Shown: in pieces, positions 55,461 to 63,993 of the stretch | How the letters are laid out: the number at the start of each line of letters is the position of its first letter | Numbering within the stretch: position 1 is the stretch's first letter | Source of the DNA: Clostridia bacterium | GTDB taxonomy: Bacteria > Bacillota > Clostridia > RGIG6154 | Length of the DNA stretch: 64,000 nt | Assembly (NCBI GenBank): GCA_017409875.1 | Contig: JAFQRW010000014.1 | Coordinates: forward strand, 34,109-98,108 | Direction: 5' to 3' | Position numbers and translations under genes: made by a program | The notes under the pieces: model-generated | Database searches by the model: none | Seen by the model: the letters and a program-made list of their open reading frames with translations, nothing else | What the model was told of the DNA's origin: nothing

Positions 55461-57479
55461 TTGGAAACTATAATGAAAAAGTGTTCATATTCGGTAATTG
55501 TGCTTATGCTGGCACTTCCGGTTATGTTCAGGGGATTGTTTTTTGAATTTGATTTTTCAGTTTTTGCAGCTATAGCGCTTTCTGCACTGGCTTTTATGGC
55601 TCTTTTTTCAAAAAATATAAAGTTTAGTGCCTATTGTGATACTTCTTTGGCAGTATTCGTAGCACTATACGGACTTGCCTGCCTTTTTGGTGTTAATAAA
55701 GGGTTGGCATTGACAGAGTTTTTAAAATATCTGACCATTTTTGCAATTTATATTGCCGTTAAGGCAGTAGCAAAAGAAAACGAAGGGAAAACCGCTGTGA
55801 TGTTTGCAGTGGTTTTAGCGGCAGGCATATCGTCGGTGATTTCGCTTTTAACTGCAGCAGGGGTTTTAAATTATCCTGCGGCATATTCAACATCTGAAAT
55901 TGAAAAATGGCTTAATGGTACCTTACAGTACCACAATGCGTTTGGGGCACTTGCTGTAACTGCACTTTTTGTAGGTTGTGCATTAAATAAAAATAATTCA
56001 AAATCTATTAAGATAGTAAACGGATTTTTTGGTTATTTCATAGCATTTGGTATGATTATGTCATTTTCGCGTGGCGCTTGGGTAACTGCACCTTTTGCAT
56101 TTATAGTTTATATGATTTTCGCGGACAAAAAAACAAGACTTTCATTTTTTGAATTTGCCGCAACAAGCGTTTTAGCAACCATTGCGGTTTTGTCAAAGTT
56201 TACTCAGTTTGTTGAAGCCGGAAACACGCCTTCTGCGGTTTTGTGGCTTTTGGCAGGCCTTGTTATTTACGCAGTGCTTTATGTAATCGTAAGCGTGATT
56301 TTTAAATCGTTCAAAGATATGAAGTATTTTAACATCACAGCAATTTTGGTAGTTGCTGCTATAGTTGTGTTGGCAGCCATAATCGTTTTGGTTCCTGAGG
56401 CATTTTCGACAATTTTACCTGCACAGCTTATGGAAAGACTTTCAGGAATCAGCTTTGGTACAGACACAGTAAAAGAACGTTTTGTGTTTTATAAAGATGC
56501 ACTTGATATTGCTAAGAAAAGCCCGGTTTTCGGTTTGGGCGGCGGTGCATGGCAAGACCTTTATGGAATGAGCCAGTCGTATTATTACAGCTCAAGCCAG
56601 GCACACAGCTATATTATGCAGGTGCTTGTAGAAACAGGTATTTTAGGACTTTTGGCGTGGCTTGTAACTGTGGTAATATTTTATATACAAGCAGTAAAAC
56701 TTTTAATTAAAAACAAAGCAGACAGAAAAGTTTTGGCTGGTGTTGTTTCAGCCGCTACAGTTTTATTAACGCATAGCATCATTGACTTTGACCTTTCAAT
56801 CAGTGCATTATCAATTATTTTATGGGCACTTTTTGCGGTTGTTTTTGCATACGATACCGAAAAAGCATACAAGATAAACAAGTATGTTGGAGTGGCAGTA
56901 TGCATAGTACTTATTATTCCTTTTATTTTAAATGCTGTTGCACTTAATGTGTATACAAAAGGTGGACGGTTTTTTGCAAATCAGCAGTATAAGCTTGCAT
57001 ATAAGCAGTTTGATAAGAGTGCAGCATTAAGACCGCTTGACTCTCTGGCACTTTCTTATAAGGCGGCATCTTTGTCATTTAATATTGAAAGTCAAAGTGA
57101 GCGTCAACAGGTGGTTTTAGATATGGATAAAGCCGAAAAACTTGCACCAAACAGCATTTTAACAGTCCAAAACGCTATGACTACTTATTCTAATGTGGGT
57201 GCTTATGAGATTGCTATGGACTACGCAAGAAAGTTAGTTACATTGCAGCCTATGAATATACAAAACTATTATTCTTATCTTGTGTCGGGATATCAGGTTG
57301 TATCTTACTATTACAGAGGCGAAAATCCTGCTCTTGCCAAGAAAATTTCCGACGAAGTTCTAACTATAAAAGACTTTGTAGAAGACTTAAATTCAAAAAG
57401 ACTTGAAAAAATAGAATTTACAGATGAAATGAAAGAAATGCTTATGTACTTTCAGGTTGTAAGCTATAATGTAGAATAA
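55461..57479 (+). CDS. O-antigen-ligase (WaaL/Wzy) family membrane protein with TPR-like tail
   Basis: The start is set at TTG 55461, seven bases after AGAGG. The 672-residue protein has about 12 membrane segments. The Wzy_C/WaaL signature region is around residues 170-400 (GTLQYHNAFGALAVTALFV; FSRGAWVTAPFA; GLGGGAWQDLYGMSQSYYYS and AHSYIMQVLVETGILGLLAW). After the last membrane helix near residue 500, the C-terminal 150 residues are soluble helical repeats (ADRPL-type, such as LRPLDSLALSYKAAS and VGAYEIAMDYARKLVTLQP) that resemble TPR units. These proteins polymerise or ligate polyprenyl-linked glycans outside the membrane. It overlaps the next gene by one base. Confidence 0.85.
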   Translation: METIMKKCSYSVIVLMLALPVMFRGLFFEFDFSVFAAIALSALAFMALFSKNIKFSAYCDTSLAVFVALYGLACLFGVNKGLALTEFLKYLTIFAIYIAVKAVAKENEGKTAVMFAVVLAAGISSVISLLTAAGVLNYPAAYSTSEIEKWLNGTLQYHNAFGALAVTALFVGCALNKNNSKSIKIVNGFFGYFIAFGMIMSFSRGAWVTAPFAFIVYMIFADKKTRLSFFEFAATSVLATIAVLSKFTQFVEAGNTPSAVLWLLAGLVIYAVLYVIVSVIFKSFKDMKYFNITAILVVAAIVVLAAIIVLVPEAFSTILPAQLMERLSGISFGTDTVKERFVFYKDALDIAKKSPVFGLGGGAWQDLYGMSQSYYYSSSQAHSYIMQVLVETGILGLLAWLVTVVIFYIQAVKLLIKNKADRKVLAGVVSAATVLLTHSIIDFDLSISALSIILWALFAVVFAYDTEKAYKINKYVGVAVCIVLIIPFILNAVALNVYTKGGRFFANQQYKLAYKQFDKSAALRPLDSLALSYKAASLSFNIESQSERQQVVLDMDKAEKLAPNSILTVQNAMTTYSNVGAYEIAMDYARKLVTLQPMNIQNYYSYLVSGYQVVSYYYRGENPALAKKISDEVLTIKDFVEDLNSKRLEKIEFTDEMKEMLMYFQVVSYNVE

Positions 57480-58276
57480 TGACTTTATCAGTAATAATAG
57501 TAAATTATAACACAAAAGAGCTTTTAAAAAAGTGCGTTGAGTCAGTAATAAGCACTTTTTCGGAGGCGGAAATAATAGTAGTAGACAACGCATCAAGCGA
57601 TAAAAGTAGAGAGTTAATAAAAACTCTTGATGTAAAATATGTGTTGCTCGAACAAAATTTAGGGTTTTCTAAAGCAAATAACATTGGACTTAAAGAGGCA
57701 ACAGGAGATGCAGTATTATTTTTAAATCCGGACACCATTGTAAAGGAAAACACACTAAAAAGATGCCTTGAGTTTTTGCAAAGCCACCCTGATGCGGGTG
57801 CTGTAGGATGCAGGGTTGTTTTGCCTGATGGCAAGATGGACAAGGCTTGCAAGCGAAAGTTCCCTACGCCGTTCAACTCTTTTTGCACGCTGTTTAAAAT
57901 AGCCAAAATATTTCCAAGACTCGGGTATAATTTGAGTTATCTTGATGATGACGGTGTATATGAGGTTGACTGCTTGGTTGGTGCGTTTATGATGTGCTCT
58001 GTTAGTGCAATCAAAAAAACAGGCGGTTTTGACGAAAACTTTTTTATGTACGGAGAGGATATCGACCTTTGCCTTCGCATAAAAAAAGCAGGATTTAAAA
58101 TATGGTACTTAGGTGATCACGAGATTATTCATGTTAAAGGTGCAGCGGGAAAAAGAAGCAAAAAAGCCAAAGAGGCTTTTTATGACAGCATGAGTATTTA
58201 TTATAAAAAACACTTTAAAAAAGGCTTGTTTACAGCTTTTGTTGATATGGGTGTTAAATTTTTAAAGAGGGTTTAA
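57479..58276 (+). CDS. Family 2 glycosyltransferase
   Basis: 265 residues. The N-terminal VIIVNYNTKELLKKCVESV and IIVVDNASSDKS are typical of the GT-A nucleotide-binding fold; LFLNPDTIV carries the DXD-equivalent, and GGFDENFFMYGEDIDLCLRI is the acceptor-side motif of rhamnosyl-type GT2 enzymes (WcaA/WbbL-like). The start overlaps the preceding stop, and the next gene starts one base later, so it belongs to the polysaccharide run. Donor and acceptor are unknown. Confidence 0.92.
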   Translation: MTLSVIIVNYNTKELLKKCVESVISTFSEAEIIVVDNASSDKSRELIKTLDVKYVLLEQNLGFSKANNIGLKEATGDAVLFLNPDTIVKENTLKRCLEFLQSHPDAGAVGCRVVLPDGKMDKACKRKFPTPFNSFCTLFKIAKIFPRLGYNLSYLDDDGVYEVDCLVGAFMMCSVSAIKKTGGFDENFFMYGEDIDLCLRIKKAGFKIWYLGDHEIIHVKGAAGKRSKKAKEAFYDSMSIYYKKHFKKGLFTAFVDMGVKFLKRV

Positions 58277-58277
58277 A

Positions 58278-59621
58278 ATGCTTAGACAGAATGCCATAAT
58301 ATTAAATACTATAAAAATCTTACTTGACTGTTTTTTTGTAGTGGTTGCATTTATGCTTTCATGGGCAGTAAGATTTGAACTTAGCATATTCGAGCTTGTG
58401 TCGCATCTTCCATTTGAAAGATATCTGGCACTGCTTTATGTTGCTATCCCTTCTTTTATCATTTGTCAGTACGCATTTAAAATGTATTCTTCTGTAAGAA
58501 GGACAAGCATTTCAAAAGAGTTTTATAACTGTATAAAAAGTGCTGTTATAATGGGTATGGTAATTATCGGCGGAATATTTATTTTAAAGCTTTCGGACTT
58601 TGCACGAAGCTTTGTAATCATTTTTTCGGCTATGACAGCCATTTCAGTGGGAGTTCAAAGAGCATTGCTTAAGGCTATACTTAAAGTTTTCAGAGAAAAA
58701 GGGTTTAATGTGCGTTATGTTGTAGTTGTGGGAGATACCGAATACGCACAAAGGTATGTTGATGCAATTTCAAGACACAGAGAAATGGGATATCAGGTTT
58801 TTGATGTCTTAAAAAAAGCTGATACAACGCTTTTAGAAAAGATACTCACAGAAAATATCATAGATGAAGCGGTAATTGCACTTGATGTTGAAGAATATAA
58901 ATCTTTAGGCAAAATACTTGAAATCTGTGAAAAAAACGGAGTGAAATCGTCTATTATTCCAAGCTATACAAACTATGTTCCGTCTAAACCTCAGATAGAT
59001 GAAATTGACGGAATACCTCTTATAAATACGAGATACATTCCGCTTGATAACATATTTTATTCTTTTATAAAAAACGCATTTGACTTTATAGCGGCGCTCT
59101 TAATGTGCGTTGTACTTTCGCCTGTTATGGCAGTAATTGCAATAGCCGTGAAGCTTTCAAGTGAGGGTGAAATACTTTTTAAACAAGAGCGTGTAGGGTT
59201 TGGCGGAGAGAAATTTATAATTTATAAATTCAGGACAATGAGATGTGGCACTAAAACCGACGGCTGGACGGTTAAAGACGATCCCAGACGTACAAAAGTC
59301 GGTGAGTTTTTAAGAAAAAATAATTTAGACGAGCTTCCTCAGCTTTTTAATGTTTTAAAAGGACAGATGAGTTTAATAGGTCCTCGCCCTGAGCAAGTGG
59401 GATATGTTAAACACTTTAAAGAAGAAATACCTAAATATATGATAAAGCACCGTGTGAAACCGGGAATTACGGGTTGGGCGCAGGTAAATGGTCTTCGAGG
59501 GGATACTTCTATTGAAGAAAGAATAAAAAAAGACATTTATTACATAGAAAACTGGAGCATAGCATTTGATATAAAAATTCTTTTCAGGACAGTTTTCGGC
59601 AAAAATAAAAATGCGTATTAG
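58278..59621 (+). CDS. Polyprenyl-phosphate glycosyl-1-phosphate transferase (exopolysaccharide priming)
   Basis: 447 residues: four N-terminal membrane helices, a CoA-binding-like domain (VVVVGDTEYAQRYVDAISRH), another helix near residue 265, and the C-terminal sugar transferase domain (FKQERVGFGGEKFIIYKFRT, DELPQLFNVLKGQMSLIGPR, PGITGWAQVNGLRGD). It transfers a hexose 1-phosphate to undecaprenyl phosphate and so starts synthesis of a lipid-linked glycan. Together with the GT2 and O-antigen-ligase-like proteins it forms a minimal glycan assembly set, without a flippase in the window. Confidence 0.94.
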   Translation: MLRQNAIILNTIKILLDCFFVVVAFMLSWAVRFELSIFELVSHLPFERYLALLYVAIPSFIICQYAFKMYSSVRRTSISKEFYNCIKSAVIMGMVIIGGIFILKLSDFARSFVIIFSAMTAISVGVQRALLKAILKVFREKGFNVRYVVVVGDTEYAQRYVDAISRHREMGYQVFDVLKKADTTLLEKILTENIIDEAVIALDVEEYKSLGKILEICEKNGVKSSIIPSYTNYVPSKPQIDEIDGIPLINTRYIPLDNIFYSFIKNAFDFIAALLMCVVLSPVMAVIAIAVKLSSEGEILFKQERVGFGGEKFIIYKFRTMRCGTKTDGWTVKDDPRRTKVGEFLRKNNLDELPQLFNVLKGQMSLIGPRPEQVGYVKHFKEEIPKYMIKHRVKPGITGWAQVNGLRGDTSIEERIKKDIYYIENWSIAFDIKILFRTVFGKNKNAY

Positions 59622-59636
59622 TCGGAGGAATAAAAA

Positions 59637-60917
59637 GTGATTAAGAAGCTGGCGGCAGTTTTGGCACTGCTTTTAATGCTTGGAAATTGTGCATACGCAA
59701 AGCCTGTAAAAACAGTTAACGCACCGACATACCTTCTTGCAAACGCAGATGACGGTGCAATTTTGGTGCAGGAAAACTGCACTACCGAAGTAAAGCCGGG
59801 TGATTTTTCAAAAATTATGACGGCGATTTTAGCATGCGAAAAATTTCAAATGACAGACCTTTTAACATTTAAAAATGAGCTTGCATTCAATAATAATTTT
59901 GGAAATATTGCATCTGTTAAGAATGGTTACAGATTAACAGTATTGCAGCACCTTCAGAATATGTTGCTTTTGTATTCAGATGCAAGCGCAAACGAGCTTG
60001 CTATCGCTCACAGCGGCTCAGTTGAAAAGTTTACTGAGCAAATGAATAAAAAAGCAAAAGAATTTGGCATGACAGATACTGTCTTTTCATCTCCGTCAGG
60101 ATATGACCCTGATTCTTTAAGTACAACAACTGCAAAAGATTTGGTTATTCTGGCAAGAAAAGCGTGCGACAACGATACTATCATCAGCATTACATCAACA
60201 GACGTGTTTTATCTTCCACCTGTAAGCTCAGGTGGCAGTAACAGAATGTTTTCAAGCAGAAACCATTTAATAAGCAGATATACCTATAGCGCGTATACTT
60301 ACAAAGCTGCACAAGGACTTATGAGCAATGTCGGCAAGGACAGTTCAAGTTTTCTGGGCGTTGCCGATAAAAATGACAGAAAGCTTATTGCGGTTGTTTT
60401 AAACAGTCCTGATAATAAGGATATGACTGTTTATAAAGACGTTATAAATCTTTTTGAAGAAGGTTTTAATAATTTTAGAAGTATCAGTATTGCATCTGAA
60501 CAGGAAATAATTTCAGAGGCTAAAATAAAAGGAAGTTGGAACGGCAACGTGCTTTTATGCGTAGACACAGCTGTTACGGCGTTTGTTCCGAATGATTACG
60601 ACAAAGGGCTTATTACCAATGAGATAACAAAAGATGACGGCAAATGGGCGCCTGTAAAAAAAGGCGACATAATGGGAAAAGTTAAGTATTATTATGACGA
60701 GAATTTTATCGCCGAGGCAAATCTGATTGCTGTAAAGGACGAAAACTTCAACATCTTAGCAATTTTGAAAAATACATTGTTTACAAAGCTTAATGCATAT
60801 TTGCTTTTAATTGTGCTTGTAATAGTGCTTGCGGTTTTATATTTAAGATATACATCAATAATTAAGAAAGAAAAACGAAAGAAGAAAAGACGTGAAATAA
60901 CAGGAAGGAAAAATTAA
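59637..60917 (+). CDS. D-Ala-D-Ala carboxypeptidase homologue lacking catalytic motifs
   Basis: 426 residues from GTG 59637 after GGAGG. Signal peptide 1-20, a peptidase S11 domain, a DacA/PBP5-C-like domain (about 280-360), and a C-terminal membrane anchor (YLLLIVLVIVLAVLYLRY) with a basic tail. The family's SxxK is replaced by D56-F57-S58-K59 (PGDFSKIMTA), so the nucleophilic serine is absent. SAN is kept at residues 117-119 (DASANELA). The KTG triad is replaced by Q226-G227-L228 (AAQGLMSNVGKD). The frame is intact, so this is probably a pseudoenzyme rather than a decayed gene. It lies between the glycan genes and tatD. Confidence 0.85.
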   Translation: MIKKLAAVLALLLMLGNCAYAKPVKTVNAPTYLLANADDGAILVQENCTTEVKPGDFSKIMTAILACEKFQMTDLLTFKNELAFNNNFGNIASVKNGYRLTVLQHLQNMLLLYSDASANELAIAHSGSVEKFTEQMNKKAKEFGMTDTVFSSPSGYDPDSLSTTTAKDLVILARKACDNDTIISITSTDVFYLPPVSSGGSNRMFSSRNHLISRYTYSAYTYKAAQGLMSNVGKDSSSFLGVADKNDRKLIAVVLNSPDNKDMTVYKDVINLFEEGFNNFRSISIASEQEIISEAKIKGSWNGNVLLCVDTAVTAFVPNDYDKGLITNEITKDDGKWAPVKKGDIMGKVKYYYDENFIAEANLIAVKDENFNILAILKNTLFTKLNAYLLLIVLVIVLAVLYLRYTSIIKKEKRKKKRREITGRKN

Positions 60918-60918
60918 A

Positions 60919-61683
60919 ATGCTTTTTGATTCACACGCACATTTAGATGATGACAGGTTTTTAAAAGACCGTGATGAAGTTATAAACAGCCTTAAAGATA
61001 GCGGAGTTTCGTATGTGGTAAATGTTGGGGCAGACTTGAATACTTCCCTTAATTCCGTAAACCTTGCAAACAAGTATGATTTTATCTATGCGGCTATAGG
61101 GGTGCATCCTTATGACGCAGCTACAGTAAACGGTGAGCTTTTAGAAAAATTAAAAAATCTTTCGAAACAAAACAAGAAAATAGTAGCAATCGGCGAAAGC
61201 GGTCTTGACTATTCTTATGATGAGGCTGACAAAGAGGTGCAGAAAAAAGCTTTTATAAAGCATATTTTGCTTGCAAACGAGCTTAATCTGCCCATAATTG
61301 TCCATAACCGTGATTCTCATAAAGATATGCTGGATATTTTAGCAAATCACAAACCTGAAAATGCTATAATTCATTGCTATTCGGGAAGTTTAGAGATGGC
61401 AAAAATTCTTGTAAATATGGGCTATTACATCTCATTTTCGGGAACGGTTACTTTTAAAAATGCAAAAAACTTAAAAGAAGTGGCAAAGTTTGTACCGGAT
61501 GACAAGCTGTTGATTGAAACAGACTGTCCTTACCTTTCTCCCGAGCCTGAAAGAGGAACAAGAAACAATCCTGCAAAGGTAAGATATACCGCAGAGGTTA
61601 TAGCTCAGCTTAGAGGAACCACTTTTGAGGAAATTGCAAAACATACACTCTTAAATGCAAAGCGTGTTTACAAAATATCGTAG
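60919..61683 (+). CDS. TatD family metal-dependent hydrolase
   Basis: 254 residues, TIM-barrel amidohydrolase-like. Metal ligands are in FDSHAHLDD at the N-terminus, AIGESGLDYSYD near residue 92, PIIVHNRDSHKDM, IHCYSGS and LIETDCPYLSPEPERGTRNN. Members are DNases or 3'-5' exonucleases and D-aminoacyl-tRNA-editing-like enzymes; the exact substrate is uncertain. The ATG lies one base after the preceding stop, with GGAAGG upstream. Confidence 0.92.
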   Translation: MLFDSHAHLDDDRFLKDRDEVINSLKDSGVSYVVNVGADLNTSLNSVNLANKYDFIYAAIGVHPYDAATVNGELLEKLKNLSKQNKKIVAIGESGLDYSYDEADKEVQKKAFIKHILLANELNLPIIVHNRDSHKDMLDILANHKPENAIIHCYSGSLEMAKILVNMGYYISFSGTVTFKNAKNLKEVAKFVPDDKLLIETDCPYLSPEPERGTRNNPAKVRYTAEVIAQLRGTTFEEIAKHTLLNAKRVYKIS

Positions 61684-61693
61684 AGGTACAAGG

Positions 61694-62236
61694 ATGAAAG
61701 AACTTTTTAAACTGTTTTTTATATTTGCTAAAATAGGGAGCTTTACCTTTGGCGGGGGATATGCAATGCTGCCTATGATAAAAAGAGAGCTTGCCGAAAA
61801 AAGAGACTACGTAGAAGAACAAGAAATTTTGGATTATTATGCAATAGGACAACTTACGCCGGGAGTTATTGCAGTAAATGTTTCTACTTTTGTGGGACAC
61901 AAAAGAAAAGGAGCGTTAGGAGCAATATTTTCAACTGCAGGCATGGTTTTTCCATCTGTTGTGATTATTACGTTCATTGCGGCACTTGTTTCTGATTTTC
62001 AGGAAATTGCGATTGTTAAGTCTGCGCTTTCGGGAATAAGGCTTGCAGTTTTAGCAATGATTGTCAAAACTGTAATCAGTGTTACAAAAAAAGGTGTTAT
62101 TGACAGGTTTACCCTTGTTTTAATGCTTGTTACACTGGCTGTTATGCTTTTTGGTTTTCCTGCGGCACTTATCACTGTACTGAGCATTTTTTCAGGCATT
62201 GTGTATAAGTCGGTTAAAGGGAGGGTGCAGAAATGA
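61694..62236 (+). CDS. Chromate transporter family protein, first half-protein
   Basis: The start is set at ATG 61694 after AAGG; the longer frame would overlap tatD. The 180-residue protein has five or six membrane segments and the CHR signature FAKIGSFTFGGGYAMLPMIK and GQLTPGVIAVNVSTFVGHK. Firmicutes often encode this transporter as two adjacent half-size genes that together resemble full-length ChrA. The substrate need not be chromate. It overlaps the second half gene by 4 bases. Confidence 0.9.
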   Translation: MKELFKLFFIFAKIGSFTFGGGYAMLPMIKRELAEKRDYVEEQEILDYYAIGQLTPGVIAVNVSTFVGHKRKGALGAIFSTAGMVFPSVVIITFIAALVSDFQEIAIVKSALSGIRLAVLAMIVKTVISVTKKGVIDRFTLVLMLVTLAVMLFGFPAALITVLSIFSGIVYKSVKGRVQK

Positions 62237-62784
62237 CATACTTGCTTTTGTTTGCCGAGTTTTTTAAAACAGGACTTTTTGCCATTGGCGGCGGTCTTGC
62301 GACTGTTCCCTTTTTGTTTGAAATTGCAAATAAATATCCATGGTTTACCAAAAGTCAGCTTACAGATATGATTGCGGTTGCAGAATCCACACCGGGTCCT
62401 ATAGGTGTTAATATGGCAACCTATGCAGGCTATAGCGCGGGCGGAGTTTTGGGGGCAGTCATTGCAACAATAGGGCTTGTTATGCCTTCGGTAATTGTAG
62501 TGCTTATAGTTGCAAAAATTCTTGAAAAATTTAAAGATAATAAATTTGTGGGCTTTGCTTTTTACGGTATAAGACCTGCTGTTGCAGGAATGATTCTGGC
62601 GGCTTGGATAAGTCTTTTTCAGATGTGCGTTATAAACAGTTCATACACAGGACTAAAAGATTTGTTCTATTTAAAAGAACTTATAATATTTTTGTGTTTG
62701 ACATTGCTTTGTTTAAAAACTAAAATAAATCCCATTTGTTACATAATTTTAGGTGCAATTATTGGAATTGTATTTAAACTTTGA
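62233..62784 (+). CDS. Chromate transporter family protein, second half-protein
   Basis: 183 residues with the matching signature FFKTGLFAIGGGLATVPFLF and AESTPGPIGVNMATYAGYSA. The ATGA overlap with the preceding gene indicates coupled translation and equal amounts, as expected for a heterodimer. No terminator with a T-run follows; an inverted repeat lies just downstream. Confidence 0.9.
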   Translation: MTYLLLFAEFFKTGLFAIGGGLATVPFLFEIANKYPWFTKSQLTDMIAVAESTPGPIGVNMATYAGYSAGGVLGAVIATIGLVMPSVIVVLIVAKILEKFKDNKFVGFAFYGIRPAVAGMILAAWISLFQMCVINSSYTGLKDLFYLKELIIFLCLTLLCLKTKINPICYIILGAIIGIVFKL

Positions 62785-62788
62785 AATA

Positions 62789-62817
62789 ATTTTACAAAAA
62801 TTTCGACTTTGTAAAAT
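62789..62817. repeat. Perfect 10-bp inverted repeat after the chromate-type genes
   Basis: ATTTTACAAA at 62789-62798 is repeated inverted as TTTGTAAAAT at 62808-62817 with nine bases between. There is no T-run, so it is either a stable mRNA end or an operator upstream of the wall hydrolase promoter. Confidence 0.5.
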
Positions 62818-62845
62818 GGCTTAAACTCAGCATTTTCGGTTAAAT

Positions 62846-62874
62846 TGTTAAAAAATTGTTACAAAAAATGTTAA
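62846..62874 (+). promoter_or_regulatory. Apparent WalR box
   Basis: TGTTAA (62846-62851), five bases, then TGTTAC (62857-62862): an exact fit to the TGTWAH-N5-TGTWAH consensus known for WalR in Firmicutes. A third TGTTAA lies at 62869-62874, six bases further on. The site ends seven bases before the -35 of a wall hydrolase gene, a position suited to activation. Confidence 0.65.
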
Positions 62875-62880
62875 AAATCC

Positions 62881-62909
62881 TTGACATATTTACCTTTTTA
62901 GTGTATAAT
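62881..62909 (+). promoter_or_regulatory. Promoter for the SH3-NlpC/P60 gene
   Basis: TTGACA at 62881-62886 and TATAAT at 62904-62909, spacer 17: full consensus. Confidence 0.92.
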
Positions 62910-62949
62910 AATTGGCGTAAGGTAAAAAAACTTATGAAAGGATTTTTGG

Positions 62950-63822
62950 ATGAGTTACAAATTTTCGCTCACGAAGATTTTTGCAGCAGGTATAGTTTTA
63001 GCAGCTACAGCAGTTTCTTCAATGAGCGCATTTGCATACGATTACATAGGAAAAGGCACCGTAACAGGCGGTGTAGTTAACATAAGAAGTGCCGCAACTA
63101 CCGAATCAGAAGTTGTAGGTACAGGAGTAAAAGGTACAGATTACAGCGTTATTTCTCAGGAAAACGGTTGGGCAAAAATTGAAACGACAGACGGTATTGT
63201 CGGCTACATGAATCTAGGTTATTTTTCAGTTTCTGTAGGTAACATGATGACTGCTACAATCACAGGCTCGGCTGTTAATGTAAGAGAAGGTGCAGGAACA
63301 GAGTATTCTGTTATCGGCACATCATATAAAGGTCAAAGTTTTCCTGTCTTAGGGAGAGAAAATGGCTGGTACAAAATCAGCTTTAACGATATAAGCGGTT
63401 TTGTAAGCGGTGAGTATGTAAGCTTAGACGGTGTTGTTTCCCAAGCCGTTTCAAGAGGTCAGCAGATTGTAAATTCAGCAAAGCAGCATCTTGGTAAAGC
63501 TTATGTGTACGGTGCTTCAGGGCCTAACGCTTTTGATTGTTCAGGTTTTACATCTTATATTTATAAGCAGTTTGGCTATTCGCTTAACAGAACTGCTTCA
63601 GGTCAGTATTCAAACGGCGTTGCTGTTTCAAGAGAGAATTTACAGCCCGGAGACCTTGTAATGTTTACTTACAGAGGCATGTATGGAATCGGGCACGTTG
63701 GAATATATATGGGTGACGGCAAAATGGTTCATGCCGGAAATTCTTCAACAGGCGTAGTGATTTCAGATGTATTTTCAGGTTACTACGGCGCAAGATACGT
63801 TGGCGCAAGAAGAATTGTTTAA
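62950..63822 (+). CDS. Secreted SH3-domain NlpC/P60 cell-wall endopeptidase
   Basis: 290 residues. Signal peptide 1-28 (cleavage after SAFA). Two bacterial SH3 domains follow (about 33-93, GGVVNIRSAATTESEVVGTG; about 98-160, GSAVNVREGAGTEYSVIGTS). The C-terminal NlpC/P60 domain (about 172-290) has the catalytic cysteine in FDCSGFTSYIYKQFGY near residue 197 and histidine in GHVGIYMGDGKMVHAG near residue 249. Such enzymes cut the stem peptide of peptidoglycan between D-Glu and the diamino acid. It has a consensus promoter, an apparent WalR box and a strong terminator, so it is monocistronic. Confidence 0.94.
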   Translation: MSYKFSLTKIFAAGIVLAATAVSSMSAFAYDYIGKGTVTGGVVNIRSAATTESEVVGTGVKGTDYSVISQENGWAKIETTDGIVGYMNLGYFSVSVGNMMTATITGSAVNVREGAGTEYSVIGTSYKGQSFPVLGRENGWYKISFNDISGFVSGEYVSLDGVVSQAVSRGQQIVNSAKQHLGKAYVYGASGPNAFDCSGFTSYIYKQFGYSLNRTASGQYSNGVAVSRENLQPGDLVMFTYRGMYGIGHVGIYMGDGKMVHAGNSSTGVVISDVFSGYYGARYVGARRIV

Positions 63823-63832
63823 GAGAATGCGA

Positions 63833-63867
63833 AAAGAGTGTGTAATTTATTACACACTCTTTTTTTG
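63833..63867 (+). terminator. Intrinsic terminator after the NlpC/P60 gene
   Basis: AAAGAGTGTGTAA at 63833-63845 pairs with TTACACACTCTTT at 63850-63862, followed by T residues. Confidence 0.96.
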
Positions 63868-63876
63868 TATAACGAA

Positions 63877-63899
63877 AACCACGCGATAGTCGCGTGGTT
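63877..63899. repeat. GC-rich hairpin, possible mobile-element end
   Basis: AACCACGCGA at 63877-63886 pairs with TCGCGTGGTT at 63890-63899 around TAG. It is much richer in GC than its surroundings and has no T-run. Similar compact hairpins mark the ends of some IS200/IS605-type elements. Confidence 0.5.
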
Positions 63900-63923
63900 C
63901 AATAAAGGTTAACCGGTGAACAA

Positions 63924-63988
63924 AAATCCTCCAATGTGTTATAATAAAGATGACCTGCCAGTCGAAATAAAAACACATTGGAGGATTT
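63924..63988. repeat. Perfect 17-bp inverted repeat ahead of the last start codon
   Basis: AAATCCTCCAATGTGTT at 63924-63940 is repeated inverted as AACACATTGGAGGATTT at 63972-63988, with 31 bases between. The right arm includes the GGAGG site of the next gene, so a stem would hide it. TATAAT at 63940-63945 may be the -10 of that gene. Confidence 0.7.
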
Positions 63989-63993
63989 AATCT

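Noticed and set aside
62856..63080. 74-codon frame overlapping the NlpC/P60 start
   Set aside because: It covers the promoter and runs out of frame through the signal peptide of the real gene.
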